Numbered from the stretch's first letter, positions 23,888 to 36,882 are shown. The stretch: DNA of 64,000 bases from Lepidurus packardi (GCA_023053545.1 JAKZAN010000002.1:11218790-11282789), one strand, 5' to 3'. Notes: generated by a model not told the origin, from the sequence alone. Made by a program: numbers and translations.

Positions 23888-26800
23888 TTACACTGTCAAA
23901 AGACGACCAGAACACACCGGACAAGGATGAAAGGTTTCGGGTAACGGTTCATTTTCTGGCTCGAAATCGGGCATTGCTAACTGCAAAGCAGCTGACTCGG
24001 AACGTACAGTATTAAAAGACGTTAGGTCGGAAAGTAATTGTACAATCCGCTGAGCTGCTTTGTCAGCCGTTAATGCCATCACAGGGTTGCAACTAGGACC
24101 TGCGTTAAAGAGGTGATGTTCTGCCGACTCCCCTGTCGTCAAAGAAGTTGTATTTTGCAAAATACTGTGTTCTTCACATAAATGTTCCAGTTTACTCTCT
24201 TGCAGAGTTAATTGTTGTAAGTCTTTTAACGCTTGACTGGTCTGGTTATCATTAGGCAACACCACGCTAAGTAACTGTGCCAACTGAACTACGTTGTTCT
24301 TCAGCACTGAGCTATCCTTGGCCAAATCTTGGGCTCGCTGATTAAGCAATCCTCGTTGGGTCTGGTACAAACTCACGTATTCGCCTACGGATGAATAAAT
24401 GAGCCACTATTACCCCCTTCACTTTGTAAACAGTCGAAATTCCCACCTATGGTTTCTGTTTCGCTGTGTAGTTGCTGAACCAAATGCTCCAAACGTTGAT
24501 TATCATCCGAAAGGGCGGCAACTTGATCCATGGCTCTCTGAAATCGCGATTCCAACTGCTGCAAAGCAGCACGCAAGGCTAAATGATCCACCATGGGAAC
24601 TTTGCTTTCACGGAACTCTGCTTCTAAACGCAAAATCCACAAAACCCTTAAACCTTAAGATACATCGTAAACGAACCGCATATACCAGGCGAATCAGCGT
24701 GACGGCTGTGGTCATGATCGCTTTCATGATCAGGTGAATGCTCATGATCATGGTCACATTTATGCTCAGAAGTGACACTTCTTTCGGAAAGCAGGCGTTT
24801 CAACTCGGTGTTTTGCTGAGTCAAAGCTCTCATCCGTTCCTTTACAATGAAAAACATATGTTGAAGGACTACAAAGTTAACTTGCTGAACGACAAGACCT
24901 GTGCTTCTTGAAGTTCTTGCTGTAATATCCCAATTTGCTTGCCATCGGGCTCTTGGGAATGTTGCTCCAACTGCTGCCTGCAATTTTCCGTCATAAGATT
25001 ATCGGACACTAGAAACTTGTGCTTTGAAATATGCAAAAGGCAAAGACTAACCGAACATTTTCCAACGTGTGCAGCTGATCATCAAACCGAAGGCGCAAAT
25101 CTTGCATGGCATATTGCTCGGATTCTAACTTTTCTGTTAATTCTAGCTTATTATTGCTCTAAAATGAGGATTTTAGTAAACAAACGAAGTTCTCGAACTT
25201 TTTCTTTGCAAAAAGTTTTACCAGGACAACAAAGCCCTTCTCCAATTCTTCGAGCTGTAATTTCAGTTGTCGGTTTTGCGTTACGGCTCGCGCTGCTGCA
25301 GCTTTATCCGACTGCAAAGAAACAAGCAATTTCTCCTTTTCTTCCAACAACTGACTACGACTTTGCGAACTTTCTTCCGCTTCCAACCTTTCCACTTTCA
25401 AGGAGAGCTCTTGAACCAACGCTTCTTTCTCGAGGACCAATTTAGAAAGTTGATCATTGTCCATTAGCTTCGGTTTTGTTTAAAAACAGACGAAAAAGAC
25501 AAAAATTAGGAAAAACTTTCTGGTCAAAGCCAGTTTGCCCTAATTACCAATTCATTATATTTCCTCTGTTGTGTTTCTTTGTCGCTTTGCAGTGTCTTTT
25601 GGTCAAGTGCTTGTAATGGGATTTCCGTGATAATTTGGGGAGGAAGCGGAGCTGCTTTGCAGTTTTTGAGCTCATCTTGAAGTTTCGCAACGGTGTCATG
25701 AGCTTCTTGGCTTTGAGACTGTAGTAAAACCATTTTATCTGCCATTTCTTTCCTTTCTTTGGACACTTGCTCCAGCTGCGTAGTTAAAGCCCGGCTCTGG
25801 TTGTTAAGTCGTACAATGTACTGCTGGTACTGCTGGTTTAGCGTGTCACGTTCTACCGTGAGTCGCGAGAGTCGCTCTTTGTAGTCCTCTATTTCTTGAC
25901 TTAGCTGGGATTTCTCTTTTTGTAAAGCCTCAACTTGGTCCGCATTCGATTCATGCAACATATTAGCTTCGAACACGTTGACCCGGTTTTGCAGATTGTC
26001 GCATTCCAGGGCTTTAGCTTGCAAACTGAATTGCAGCTGGTGCACCTGGTTGCTTAGGGCCAGGTTTTGTTCCCTAGGAAACGGAAAACCTCAAGCTTAG
26101 ACAATGACACAAACACAATTGATGATATAGCAAACAGATTGGGTTTTACTTGGCCTGACTCATTTCGTCGGTTAACTGATGGCACTTGGATTTATAGCTA
26201 TACGCTTCTAGCTGCAACGTCGAGTTTTGCGATTGCAAAATACTAGAGTTGTACTGTAAGTGGGAAATTTCCTTCTGGGCTTCGCTGAATTTACTTTCAA
26301 AAGACTCCCTTTCCCCTACGATATATGAAGAGTACGAGTTGATTGTTTTATGCGATCTAAAGATACGACTTCAAATAAGTCTCTCACGTTTCAGTGTTTC
26401 GCAGGTTTGCTGGCAAACTTGTAGTGTTCGTTGAGTATCATTACGTTCGGCTACAAGGAAATTTATAGTTTCTAATTGAGAAGCAAGCTGCTGTTCCACA
26501 TCTGGTACTCTGCCCCCTTGTTTTCCTGAAGGCGGCATAAAAGTATCAAAATCAGGCTCCTGGCTACTTCCATTTGTAAGACTTGAGTTCGAATCGGGAA
26601 GAATGACAGGAAGATCTCCAGCGACAGACTCCTGTAAGCACAAGATAAGCTGTTTTGGCGATTTGTTAGTAAAGTGAGTCCTACTGTAACCCGTGTGGTT
26701 TCTGCAGCTTCCGGCGGTGACTTGGTTCGCCTTATATCTATTTCTTCGACAGGTGGAATGATTTCGGGCACATTTTGTTTTTTTTGGTCCCCGGAATGAT

Positions 26801-27057
26801 TGGTCAAGACTTGGTCATCGGGTTTGTGCTTATTGCGGTTTGCGGGGCTAACTGACCTTCCTCGCTCTTGGTACTCTTTGAGCTAATGATGACAATAAAA
26901 GGATACCGATATTAGACCATACGCATGCGAAATTTTCCTGGTTTAGTGTTTTGCCCATGAAACCTACAATACAGTAGGCAACAAGAATAGCCCCATACCT
27001 AAAACTTGCACATACCTTTCTACGAGCTGCAGCTAACTTTTCAGCACGATCCGACAT
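23888..27057 (-). CDS. GOLGA2: Golgin GM130 (golgin subfamily A member 2)
   Basis: Coiled-coil cis-Golgi tether, predicted 809 aa (vertebrate GM130 is about 1000). Eleven exons on the minus strand: 27057-27016, 26882-26691, 26631-26388, 26315-26150, 26073-25548, 25467-25222, 25158-25052, 24977-24899, 24839-24686, 24623-24447 and 24384-23888, total 2430 nt. The N-terminus MSDRAEKLAAARRKLKEYQ matches the GM130 p115-binding end. Internal blocks match too: QQYQQYIVRLNNQ, VTQNRQLKLQLEELEKGF, LEHLVQQLHSETETIGEYVS and LYQTQRGLL. The middle is almost wholly heptad coiled coil. An unusual His/Asp-rich stretch (HKCDHDHEHSPDHESDHDHS) sits in exon 9. The end, CPVCSGRLLTV, is in the place of the C-terminus that in vertebrates binds GRASP65. 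Intron 8 uses a weak donor (cag|gtcttg). It is divergent from the NTE gene across about 0.7 kb. Confidence 0.92.
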
Positions 27058-27751
27058 TCTTTAAAATAGGCAAACAAACTTGAAATTTTCACTATATGGA
27101 AGTATTTGTTTTGATAACAACTCAAGTTCCACGTTGACATGTAAGCTAGCGCATAAGTTTATCGACGGGAGGAAATAGAACTCAATTCTTTGGCGCAAAT
27201 TTACAAAACTAAAATATAATGAAATCGCAAGAAAAGTACGACTTATTTTGGCTCTTTTATTTTTGCATATTAATTGAACTTATATGCTTGACATTTGTCT
27301 AAAATGCGTTTATTTGAACAATTACATTAATGCTAGCAAGGTATAAATAAGCTGCATTAGCTAAATAAGAATTTATGTCATGTAAGAGGCGAAGATACGC
27401 CAAGTTTAATGTACTGTGATTAGCAATTTGTCACTAGAGGGCAATTGTGGTGAGTTTACAGGATTAGTAAAAACAGGTTTTGGCTGTGGGGAATCTTCTC
27501 TTACCCCTCCTCTTTGAACAATGGTTATGTTTTAGCGTAGCTTTGTTTATATCATTGGTTTGCAATGGTTAGGCAACTGCGGGCAGCGCAGGCGTCGTGT
27601 TTGTTTGTCATTGATAAGCGAGGTAAAAAACGGAAAACATCTATCACAGCCAACCGTTCTTCGTAAACTCTAGGTTTATTGAACTATTTTGAACGTTCTA
27701 AGTTGTGTACCGTAAACTTTTGCAGCGCATGGCTTACAAATCATCCCGTAA
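27058..27751. promoter_or_regulatory. Divergent promoter region, GM130 / NTE
   Basis: 694 bp between two divergently transcribed, probably housekeeping genes. No TATA box in a good position was found. No coding sequence seen. Confidence 0.4.
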
Positions 27752-30700
27752 ATGATGGATGTCTCAACATCAGTGTCGTACATTTTTGGCCAGGTTTGTT
27801 ACTTCATTTCTAAAAGCGTTAACTTAATTTAAGTCTGTTTTTGTTTAGCCATGGGTGCCAGTCACTGCACTAGTAGTGACAGCTTTGTTGCTCGCAATGG
27901 GAGCGTTCTTGGCAAGGCGTCTCAAGATTAAAGGTAGAGTACCTTTCCCATTTCCTTTGTTCTATCATGAATAATTGTTCGAATTTGCACTTTACATTAG
28001 TCGTGGAAGCTAAAGAACTAGTCCAAGGCTCCGGAAAGCCACGTTTCAGAAAGCGAGATAAGGTCTTGTTCTATGGACGGAAAATGCTGAGGAAAGTTAC
28101 TTCAGTCAAAGAAAAGGTCAAATCAATCTCTGGACAAGTCCGTGGGCCACCTGGGAAGAAAAGGCGTCTCGTAATGCGATTTGCGAGGAGGCTGTTACAG
28201 CTACAGAAAGAAAATGCTCCAGCTCGACTGAAAGTACATCAGTGCCCATAGAAAGATAATGTATACTAAACAAAATTTGGTTTTAAAAGGTCGTCGAGCC
28301 CCCTGCCGAATATTTGCAAGAAGACCCTACGAATGTTTTAGATCAACGTCTTCCTTCCGAAGTTATATATATGTTGCAAAGCATCAGAATTTTTGGGCAT
28401 TTTGAGAAGCCATTGTTTCTTGAACTTGTGAAACACATGGAATCCATCAATCTTATCAGCGGCCAGTTTCTTTTTCGTATAGGCACGTTTGATAGTAGCT
28501 TATTTGCGTAGAGGAATCTTATTATCATTCTTAATCGTTTAGGTGATCCTGATATAAATGTCTATGTTGTCCAAAGTGGCAAACTCAACGTGTTTGCCAC
28601 GGAAGTTGATGGATCCTTTCTAAGCCTAAAAGATGTCAAGGCAGGAGAAACCGTGACTTCCTTGCTTAGCTTCACAGATGTTTTAACGGTATACTTTTAA
28701 TATGAATTATCATGCGAGTCATCAGTTAACGCTACACTATTCGCCAGGGTCAACCTAGTGTATTCAGAACTGTTTGTGCAAGAGCCGAGGAAGATAGTAT
28801 TGTTTTGAAGCTCCCCATGTCTGCCTTTCAGGTTAGTTTGCAAAATTTTAATCTTACGAGTTTTACTTCCTGATTCCTTTTATTACAGGAGGTGTTCGAA
28901 AAACACCCTGATGTCTTAGTCCGAGTTATACAAATTATTATGGTACGGCTTCAGCGTGTAACATTTTTAGCTTTACATCAGTATTTGGGTTTGAGTGCTG
29001 AACTTGTGAAAACCGTAAGTCTGTACCACCTTGAAAGATGTAGTTTGGAATAATATTTGCATCATTTAGTATTCTTCCAAACACGTAAGCAATGGTGCAT
29101 CCCCTGTTAAGATTAGGATGAGAGATCTGACTTCGCAAAAATCTGAAAATGGTAGTAGGCTTGTCATTTTTCTTTATTTTAATCAAAGTTTACTGTCGAG
29201 GTTTGCATTACTTCCTATTTTAGGGGGGGATGCTGTTTTTGCCTCAGCATCCTTAGCAGCTACGCTTGAGCCGCCTTCACCGTCTCCGGTACCCATGACT
29301 CCACCTTTTTCAGATATCAAGCGTAAACGGGGACCAAGCTTAATTGGCTTGACAGCTGGAGGCAGAAATACGCCAGAGTATCAAAAATTACTGCAGCTAG
29401 GAACTGAAGGTTTGGTTACCCTATTGGGACTTGAAGACGATAGTTTACTGAAAGGAAACGTGGAAATACGTGAACTTGCTCCTGGTAACTACGTTATGAA
29501 AGAAGATTCTCAGAAAGTAAGCATATAACAATTATCTTCAGTATCGTAAAGTATAATCTCATTTTTTTATTATTAATTACCTCCCAAAGGATGCTGCTTT
29601 AGTTTATATCTTAAATGGGACTTTGGTCGTATCCCAAAAGGTTCCCAAGAGCGATCAAGACACACAGATGTTTGTGGCCCATCCCGGAGAACTTGTGGGA
29701 GGTTTGGCTGTTCTGACAGGAGAACCGTCGTTTTTCACAGTTCGTTCCAAGCATATTACTGTTGTGGCTACGCTGTCCAAAAACACGTTCTACTCCATCA
29801 TGGCTGTGAGGCCGAAAGTGGTTCTGCATATTGCGCGAACTGTGATACGGCGATTGTCACCTTTTGTGCGCCAGATTGATTTTGCGTTGGACTGGATGTC
29901 CATAGAAAGCGGTCGTGCGTTGTATAGGTAAATATTCCTTATTTTTCGTAATTTTTTTCCGTAATTTTTCATAATTTCGTTATTTTTCGTTATTCCGTAA
30001 TTTGTTGAGCATAGACAAGAGGATGAGTCAGACAGCACTTACATTGTCCTGAGTGGTCGCTTACGTTCTGTCATAACGCACCGCAATGAGAAGAAAGAAC
30101 TGGTGGGTGAATATGGCCGAGGAGATTTGGTAGGAATCGTGGAAACGCTTACACAGACCCCACGCTCGACAACCGTTATGGCCGTCCGAGACACAGAATT
30201 GGCCAAGATGCCCGAAGGATTGCTCAATGCGATCAAGCTGAAGTATCCCATGGTCGTTTCGCGTTTAATTAACCTCCTTGGACATCGTATTTTAGGTTAG
30301 CGATAGATACTTGCGTTCAGGAACTATACTAATGGTAACAATACTTGTAGGAACGTGGCAAACGCCTAGTTTGTCCCATGCCATTGAACAGCGAGCTTCG
30401 CAGTCAAATTTCTCCACAGTGGCAATTCTGCCAGTTTCCGACGAAGTACCCTTGACACAATTCACCTACGAGCTCTATCACTCGCTTAGAACTATAGGTT
30501 TCGAAAGTTCAAGACAAAAGTGGGACGAATTGACTCATATCTTTTCGTGTAGGTGCTACTTTACGTCTAACTTCTGAATCCATTCGGAAGACCCTCGGCC
30601 CATCTATTTTGGAACCAACTAACGAGTACCGACTGTCTTCTTGGCTGGGACAACAAGAGGATCAGCACCGTATCGTTCTCTACCAGTGTGATACCACTCT

Positions 30701-33700
30701 CACGCCGTGGACGCATCGTTGTATACGTCAAGCGGATTGCATTCTTATTGTTGCCTTAGGTTCCACACAACCTTCGGTTGGCAAAGTATGATTTTGCGTT
30801 TCAGTTAGACTGTGCTTAAAGATTAAATTGCGTTTCAGTTAGACTGTGCTTAATGAAACTACATTTTTTTTCAGGTTGAAAAACAATTAGAAACAGTAGC
30901 TGTAAGGACCCAAAAAGAGCTCATTCTTTTGCACCAAGAAGGCGGTCGTAAACCCGTCAATACTGTCGAGTGGCTGAATGCTAGGTCTTGGTGCTCCTCA
31001 CATCACCACATTCAATGCCCCAGACGCATGTTCGTGAAGAAAACTTCAGCCAAAATTGTAAGCAAGATATCCCTTTTTATGTCTTTCTACCGGTTTCAGT
31101 GTATTATTGTATGTATTACGCGCTTTCGTTCGCGAATTTCAGTGTTTCTGAGTTAAAAAGCTTGATTGTTTTAGTCCGTGGCCGGTATGGACGCCACAGA
31201 CCACGCCTGCAAAGAGGTTTGTGAGCATGGAGTTGTTGTGACTTTTTCGTTGAGGGATTTCGTACGTGTAGTTTCAGCAAATAGGGCGTTTTGGCATGTG
31301 TCTTGGCTTCTACTAACTTTAGATTTGACGGTGTGCGGTGGCTTAAAACCATTTTAGTTTCAGCAAGCTTTGGTTGCTTACACTCTAAACGCGTAGTTGT
31401 CGCGAACTAATCGAATATTTCTTGGTGATTTTAAAAATTATTTTTTTAGCATGATTCCTATAACAAAATACTGCAAACGGAGCCGAGCATCCATTCAGAT
31501 TTTTCGAGACTGGCTCGCCTTCTTACGGGAGAATCAGTGGGGCTCGTCCTGGGAGGGGGGGGAGCTCGTGGAAGTGCTCACGTGGGCATGATCCAAGCAA
31601 TTCAGGTAAACTTTCCAGATTCCAAATGATTTTTTCTCCTTATGTCGTGTGAAAAGTTGATTATAAGCCTTTCTTTACTTGCAGGAAGCAGGAATCCCTA
31701 TTGATATGGTTGGCGGAGTCAGTATAGGTTCATTCGTTGGCGCCTTATGGTGCATGGAGAAGAACGTAGATATTGTAACCCGGAAAGCTCGCGAATGGTC
31801 TAAAGTAAGCTCCTTTGTGAAGTCTTAGCATGTTCTACAACATAGCTTTCTTCCAGAGAATGACCCAAGTGTGGAGACAAGCATTTGACTTGACTTACCC
31901 CATCACAGCCATGTTTACTGGTGCCGGTTTTAATCAACTAATTAAAGATACCTTTGGCGACACCCAAGTGGAAGATTTATGGCTGCCTTACTTTGCTATT
32001 ACTACGGATATCACTTCCAGTTCCATGCGCGTTCACACGCATGGTAAGTTACCATTTTTATTGGATTGCATACTAGTTTTCTTTTAGTTTTCCGAGTGCT
32101 TTCGTTGTGAATGAGTTATTTTTCTGAACCGCGCCTGCATGTGCCGCCTTTATGACCTTCATGTTTTAACCCCTCCCGTCGATAGGCGGTTCTCTCATAT
32201 TTCTTTTAACTCTCTTGGTCTGTTGTCATATCGGGGTTTTTGGTGTTGACTCTGTGTAGCTGGCATGATAGATGTATGTTTTGGGTGGTGTAAACTGATG
32301 CGTTGGGTGTGTTAGGGTCGCTGTGGAGGTATGTTCGAAGTTCAATGAGTTTGGCCGGATATATGCCACCTCTATGCGATCCTGTTGATGGACACTACCT
32401 TGTCGACGGTGGTTATGTCAACAATATTCCTGGTAAAAGAACAATTGCTCTACTTCAACTTTGCTTTCTTTGAGTTTCACTATGCTGCGGAGATCTTTGC
32501 TGTTTGGGGGATTTTTTTTATTTTCTGTGCCAAAACAACAGTGGTACCAGCTTTATGACAGCGAATGGCCGGGAAAAAGGTAAAACAGGGAGATTAAAAC
32601 CTACACACCCACGCACTTTGCATCTATCTTTCTTTCTTTCTTATTTACGTAGTGTTATTGTTCCCTTATATTCCTCCCCATGTCGAGTCTTTTTGCAGTT
32701 CCCTTTCCATTTCGTTGTCCTTATACGCGGCGGCCCAACGTATTTAGAGATTGCTTGTAGCATTTTTTAATCTTTTTCTTTTTAATACCACGATGATATT
32801 TTTCCTGAAAATGTGCTATATGTATCTGCGTGGGTGTGCTAGGCAATGTCTGGAGAACAGTCAGAAGTTCAATGAGTATAGCTGGTCTTCTCCCTCCTGT
32901 TTGCGATCCCGATGATGGACATTTGCTGCTTGATGGTAAACTTCCCTCGAAAGTTTAAAAAAAAAAAAAACTTTCGTTGAGACTTTAAGAATTTTTCAAG
33001 GAATGGTTTTATCTAGGGTGCTATGTCAACAATCTCCCCGGTAAAGCGGAACCCAAGACTTTCTTTCTGTATTCCATTTATTGTTATCGTTTTTCATAAC
33101 GTTCTTTATTATTAGCTGATGTGATGCGGAGTCGGGGGGCGAAACATATTTTAGCTATAGATGTTGGATCACAAGATGACGTCGATTTGACCAATTATGG
33201 AGATTCTTTGTCCGGTTGGTGGCTTCTTTGGAAAAAGTGGAATCCATTTGCCTCACCTGTGAAAGTACCTAATCTGCCAGACATTCAGTCTCGATTAGCT
33301 TACGTTTCTTGCGTTCGTCAATTGGAGGTATGTTGTAACAGAAAGACATGTAGGAAGGAATTTTCTCATTTTTGCTAATTGTATGATTCGCAGGAGGTGA
33401 AGAACAGCGATTACTGTGAATATATTCGCCCTCCAATTGACAAGTACAAGACCTTGCAATTCGGTAGCTTTGATGAGATTAAGGTTAGTTAAAGTCAATG
33501 TTCTAAGTCAAGCTACTACTAAAGGCGATTTTTTGTAGGATGTGGGGTACAATCACGGGAAAACGTATTTTGCTGGACTTTCTAAAGCAGGCTTGCTTAC
33601 ACCATTCACTTTGTTCGGTCAAGGAACGCAAGATGAATTATCGCCATTATCTAAAAACGCGCATTTAAAAACCGCCTCGACAGCTATCACTGCGACAACT

Positions 33701-34109
33701 TTCACGGATTTAGCTCAAATGGTGGCTCGTGTTAAAGGTCCTGCTCGAGACATTATTAATAGTGCGTGTAAGTGACTTTGTTTTTTTATTTTGTTGGTCT
33801 CTTATGAAATTTCTCACTTAAAATGTTAAATTTTACGTTTTTGTTTCCATTATAGTTTCAGATTCTGATGACGATAGCGAAGATGAAGATTTGCTCCATG
33901 AAGAAGGTGGCTATGTTTCAGAACCTTCACCGGAGATATTTGGGACATCACTACCAGTAACTTTGTGTGAATTTAGCAAGTAGAGAATTTATAGTTTTCT
34001 TCTCATATTGTTTCTGTAGACTGACCATTCTCCAATCCGACGTAGGCGTCGAGGGAATTCGTTAACGTTGTCACAAACCGATCTACTCTCTTCTATGGAT
34101 TCATTTTAG
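27752..34109 (+). CDS. sws: Neuropathy target esterase / Swiss cheese (PNPLA6/7), lysophospholipase
   Basis: ER-membrane (lyso)phosphatidylcholine hydrolase, predicted 1255 aa in 23 coding exons (3768 nt, phases consistent). Order: N-terminal TM segment (exon 27849-27933), [15 protein letters not shown], three cyclic-nucleotide-binding-like domains (about 28290-29014, 29590-29927 and 30015-30295), the RTQKEL-LLHQEGG block, and then the patatin domain. Patatin motifs: oxyanion hole GGGGARG (about 31547-31567), nucleophile GVSIG (Ser codon 31721-31723) and the DGG dyad (Asp codon 32405-32407). The C-terminal half includes [19 protein letters not shown], typical of NTE. Intron 4 appears to be GC-AG (ttcgtatag|gcacgt). 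The exon holding the catalytic Asp exists twice: 32316-32432, or 32843-32935 plus 33017-33040. Each version is exactly 117 nt with the same phase, so they are likely alternatives. The second reads DGC instead of DGG. Another intron carries a 26-bp direct repeat. Confidence 0.95.
30794..30853. repeat. 26-bp direct repeat inside an NTE intron
   Basis: The sequence ttgcgtttcagttagactgt plus gcttaa occurs exactly twice, at 30794-30819 and 30828-30853, eight bases apart. Each copy contains a tttcag acceptor-like word upstream of the true acceptor at 30874. Confidence 0.85.
32843..33040 (+). other. Alternative active-site exon pair of NTE
   Basis: Two small exons (93 and 24 nt) repeat the 39-residue segment of exon 32316-32432 with about 27 of 39 residues identical (VRSSMS, CDP-DGH, Y-VNN-P conserved). 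The catalytic Asp is kept (codon 32932-32934), followed by G-C instead of G-G. An intron falls directly after the D codon plus one base. Splice sites are good (gctag|gc, gatg|gtaaac, ctag|gg, ccccg|gtaaag). Confidence 0.8.
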
Positions 34110-34575
34110 TCGTAGTTGTATTTCTCACGGCTTGGCTTTTTTGAATTGCCGAGCTTTCGTTCCCAGTTCAGATAAGAGCAGTTACAGTGGGGAAGGGGGG
34201 TCAGGAGAACAGTTTCACATATCTCCATTACTGCGTCGTGCCTTACATTTCCATTAGTTGCCAGTTTGAGATCCTTCCGATGTTAGGCGCATTTAACTTT
34301 CCGTTTCTCTAGTCTAAGTTAACCCAACTTACCGTGTAATAGCTACTGTGTCATGTGTTAATTAGTTTGCCTTGGGTAACCTTCTATAAATTTTTCGTAC
34401 ATATAGAGCCCCTTTAAGTTTATCTTAGATTTGGCTTAAGCTGCGTTATAGGTTGTATTCTTTTAGTCTTGCATTCGTGTAATGTTAGAAAACCACTGGT
34501 ATAATTAAGGCACATAAAGAAAAACAATTACGATCACAAAAAAAAATTTTTATGTATAGTGGGCGGTGGATTAAA
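34110..34575. other. Convergent 3' region of NTE and FPGS
   Basis: 466 bp between the two stop codons, presumably both 3' UTRs. No coding sequence. There is an A/T-rich palindrome-like run (aaaaaaattttt) near 34540. Confidence 0.5.
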
Positions 34576-36882
34576 TTAAGGGCTACCGGGTACTGCGTGA
34601 TTAGGTAAAGCCAAATCTTCGTAGTGTTTATTAAGAACTTTAGTTACTTCCGCTTTTTCCCGTTGTAAATTTAAATCGGGGTCTAGCAAGGAGATAAACC
34701 CACCCACCAAGTGCAAAGAACCAGTCACTAACACCTGAACCTAAACAAAGCGTTTAGTTTAGAACTTTATTATGTTTGAAACAAATTCTCTTGGTTACTT
34801 GTTGGTAGCTGTGGCCACCAAAGCTTCCCTGAATCCAGTTTAGCGCGTCTGAGGTGCAGGCGAAAGTCATAATTTGACTGGAATGTGAAGAATTTTGGAG
34901 ACTGCAAAATACTTCTTTGTTGACCTCGCAGCCTTCCATTATGTTTTCGCTTCGTAACATCAAATTTGCTTGGTCTGACAAAAATAACATTAGACACAAA
35001 GTTTTTGGTAAAGTAACTTTAGAAAACCTATACCAGATGCACAAGATGTGTCGACGTTGACTCTATTAGGGCAGAATATCACCAAATCGAAGTTGCATGA
35101 TAACAATGGACTGATTAGTGTAGCTGGATTACGATCACCCGTTGTATTGAATACCAATATCTTGCGGGAACTAAGTAAGGTTTCGTTAACCTTTATTATT
35201 ATTAATTTTTTTCTAAATTTGTACTTTGGCTGCATCTCGGAAGTTTCCGTAAACCATAAAACACAGGCTTCCATGCTCTCTTTGGTATGTGCACCATCCA
35301 AGAAAAATGTGATGGGTCCACAACTTATTATTTGCGATCTGCCAGGCCATGATGCCAATCTCAAACCCAATGCGTCTTGAGCTGTGATGCGAAATGGAGG
35401 AGCTAATTCGGACTTTTGGTCTAGAGTTCTTAACTCAGAGTTTTGTTCTTTTGTCCCTACAATAAAAAAATTGAATTGTATACATGCCAAAGTGTAACAT
35501 AATGTATACCCGTTTTTTCTAGCCACCCGTTCACTATTTGCAAGGCCAGGGAAGCGTTTAGTCTCTGCACCTTGCCTGCCAAGCCCAAAACGCATGGAAA
35601 AGGATCCCAGACATAATCATCTAATAAAGGTACTACGTACAAAGGGCACTTTATCCCCGAACGGAAAAACCTAGCTTCTGAAAAAAGCGTTCAATTCGCT
35701 AAAAGCCAAAAGGTTTACTTGGACAGATTTAGCTTTTACGCGCAACACTTTCATAGCTTCTTCCGGTTGAGGTACAGTGAAGGCTGGAACGTAAGGTTTC
35801 ATTATCCCTGCTTTATGAGCTGCGATGCTTTCAATACTATCGCCCAGTAATGATACATGATCTATCCCCAGTGAAGCAATTCCCACAACCTTTGGTTTCC
35901 TACAATGACATTGAACAAATGTGGTAAACACTAAACACTACGAAAGACCTACATGTTGAATGACCCATAAAAACTTGAGATCTATATGCTCGCTTTCTCC
36001 CTCTCAGTCGCGTTTCGTGCCTAGAATGTAGTTTTTACCTGAATACATTCGTGCAATCGTAGAGACCACCAATTCCGACTTCCATGATGGCCACGTTCAC
36101 GTTCTCTTTTAGAAAAACGTAGAAGGAGAGTACGGTTAAAAACTTAAAATACGCGGGTAAATCGTCATCGCTTTCCTACACAAAAAACTTTCTGAATTCC
36201 ACACGGAGATGACGTGCGAATACTAGCAGAACATACCCTTGCATTGTAGAGGTTAGAGTAAACTTCGCAAAAATATTTAGCAAAAAGCTCCGGCGCAATA
36301 GGATTTCCGTTTATCCTAATACGTTCTCTGACAGCTACGATATGTGGGGAAGAATAAAAGCCAGTTTTAAATCCACGGTGCCGTAACATGGACTCTACGA
36401 AAGCGCATGTAGAGCCTTTACCCTGTTTTGAAAGACGGCTCCTTGTAAAAAAACTAGTCAAATAGCTTGAAAATACCTTGAACTACCTTTGTCCCGGATA
36501 TGTGTATGACATTTAACTTTTCTTCAAGCTCTTCAGTGGTCATACCTGCTCGTCTGAGGTATTTTACTGTCAAAGGAACTTGCAGGGGAGCATTTTTGCC
36601 CCGTTCTCTTTTTGTCTTTTCAATGACGTCAGCATTGGATTGCAAGGAATTTAATTTACGAACCGCGTCCTAGAAGAAGCAAGGTAATTAATTTATTTGA
36701 CAATTTCGCGAATGAATGCAATTTTAGAAATTTACCCCATACGAAAGTTCGGACATTTGACAAACAAAAGGGAACTTCACTGAATGCACCCTGGAAGATG
36801 GATGAGCTTTCTTAGCACAATCCTCAAGATAGTTAGGAAAAAGAGGCTTTACAATTTGTAGGCGTATGAGACCCCGAAACAT
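34576..36882 (-). CDS. FPGS: Folylpolyglutamate synthase
   Basis: ATP-dependent ligase that adds glutamates to folates so they stay in the cell. Predicted 578 aa. Nine exons on the minus strand: 36882-36736, 36669-36487, 36422-36237, 36175-36039, 35899-35719, 35648-35510, 35456-35034, 34974-34799 and 34740-34576 (1737 nt). The P-loop GTK-GKGSTCAFVES spans exons 2 and 3, then SSPHIVAVRERIRING, EVGIGGLYDCTN, SLGIDHVSLLGDSIE, WPGRSQ, FFLDGAHTKES, FNTTGDR and VLVTGSLHLVGG follow in family order. The first 40 residues are basic/hydrophobic and may be a mitochondrial leader. The later MSELSYG start would give a cytosolic form, as in mammals (inference). Intron 5 ends in a weak ataaag acceptor. Exon 7 holds a stop-free 54-nt stretch with donor and acceptor in matching phase, which may be an optional intron. 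The gene is head-to-head with MKK7. Confidence 0.94.
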
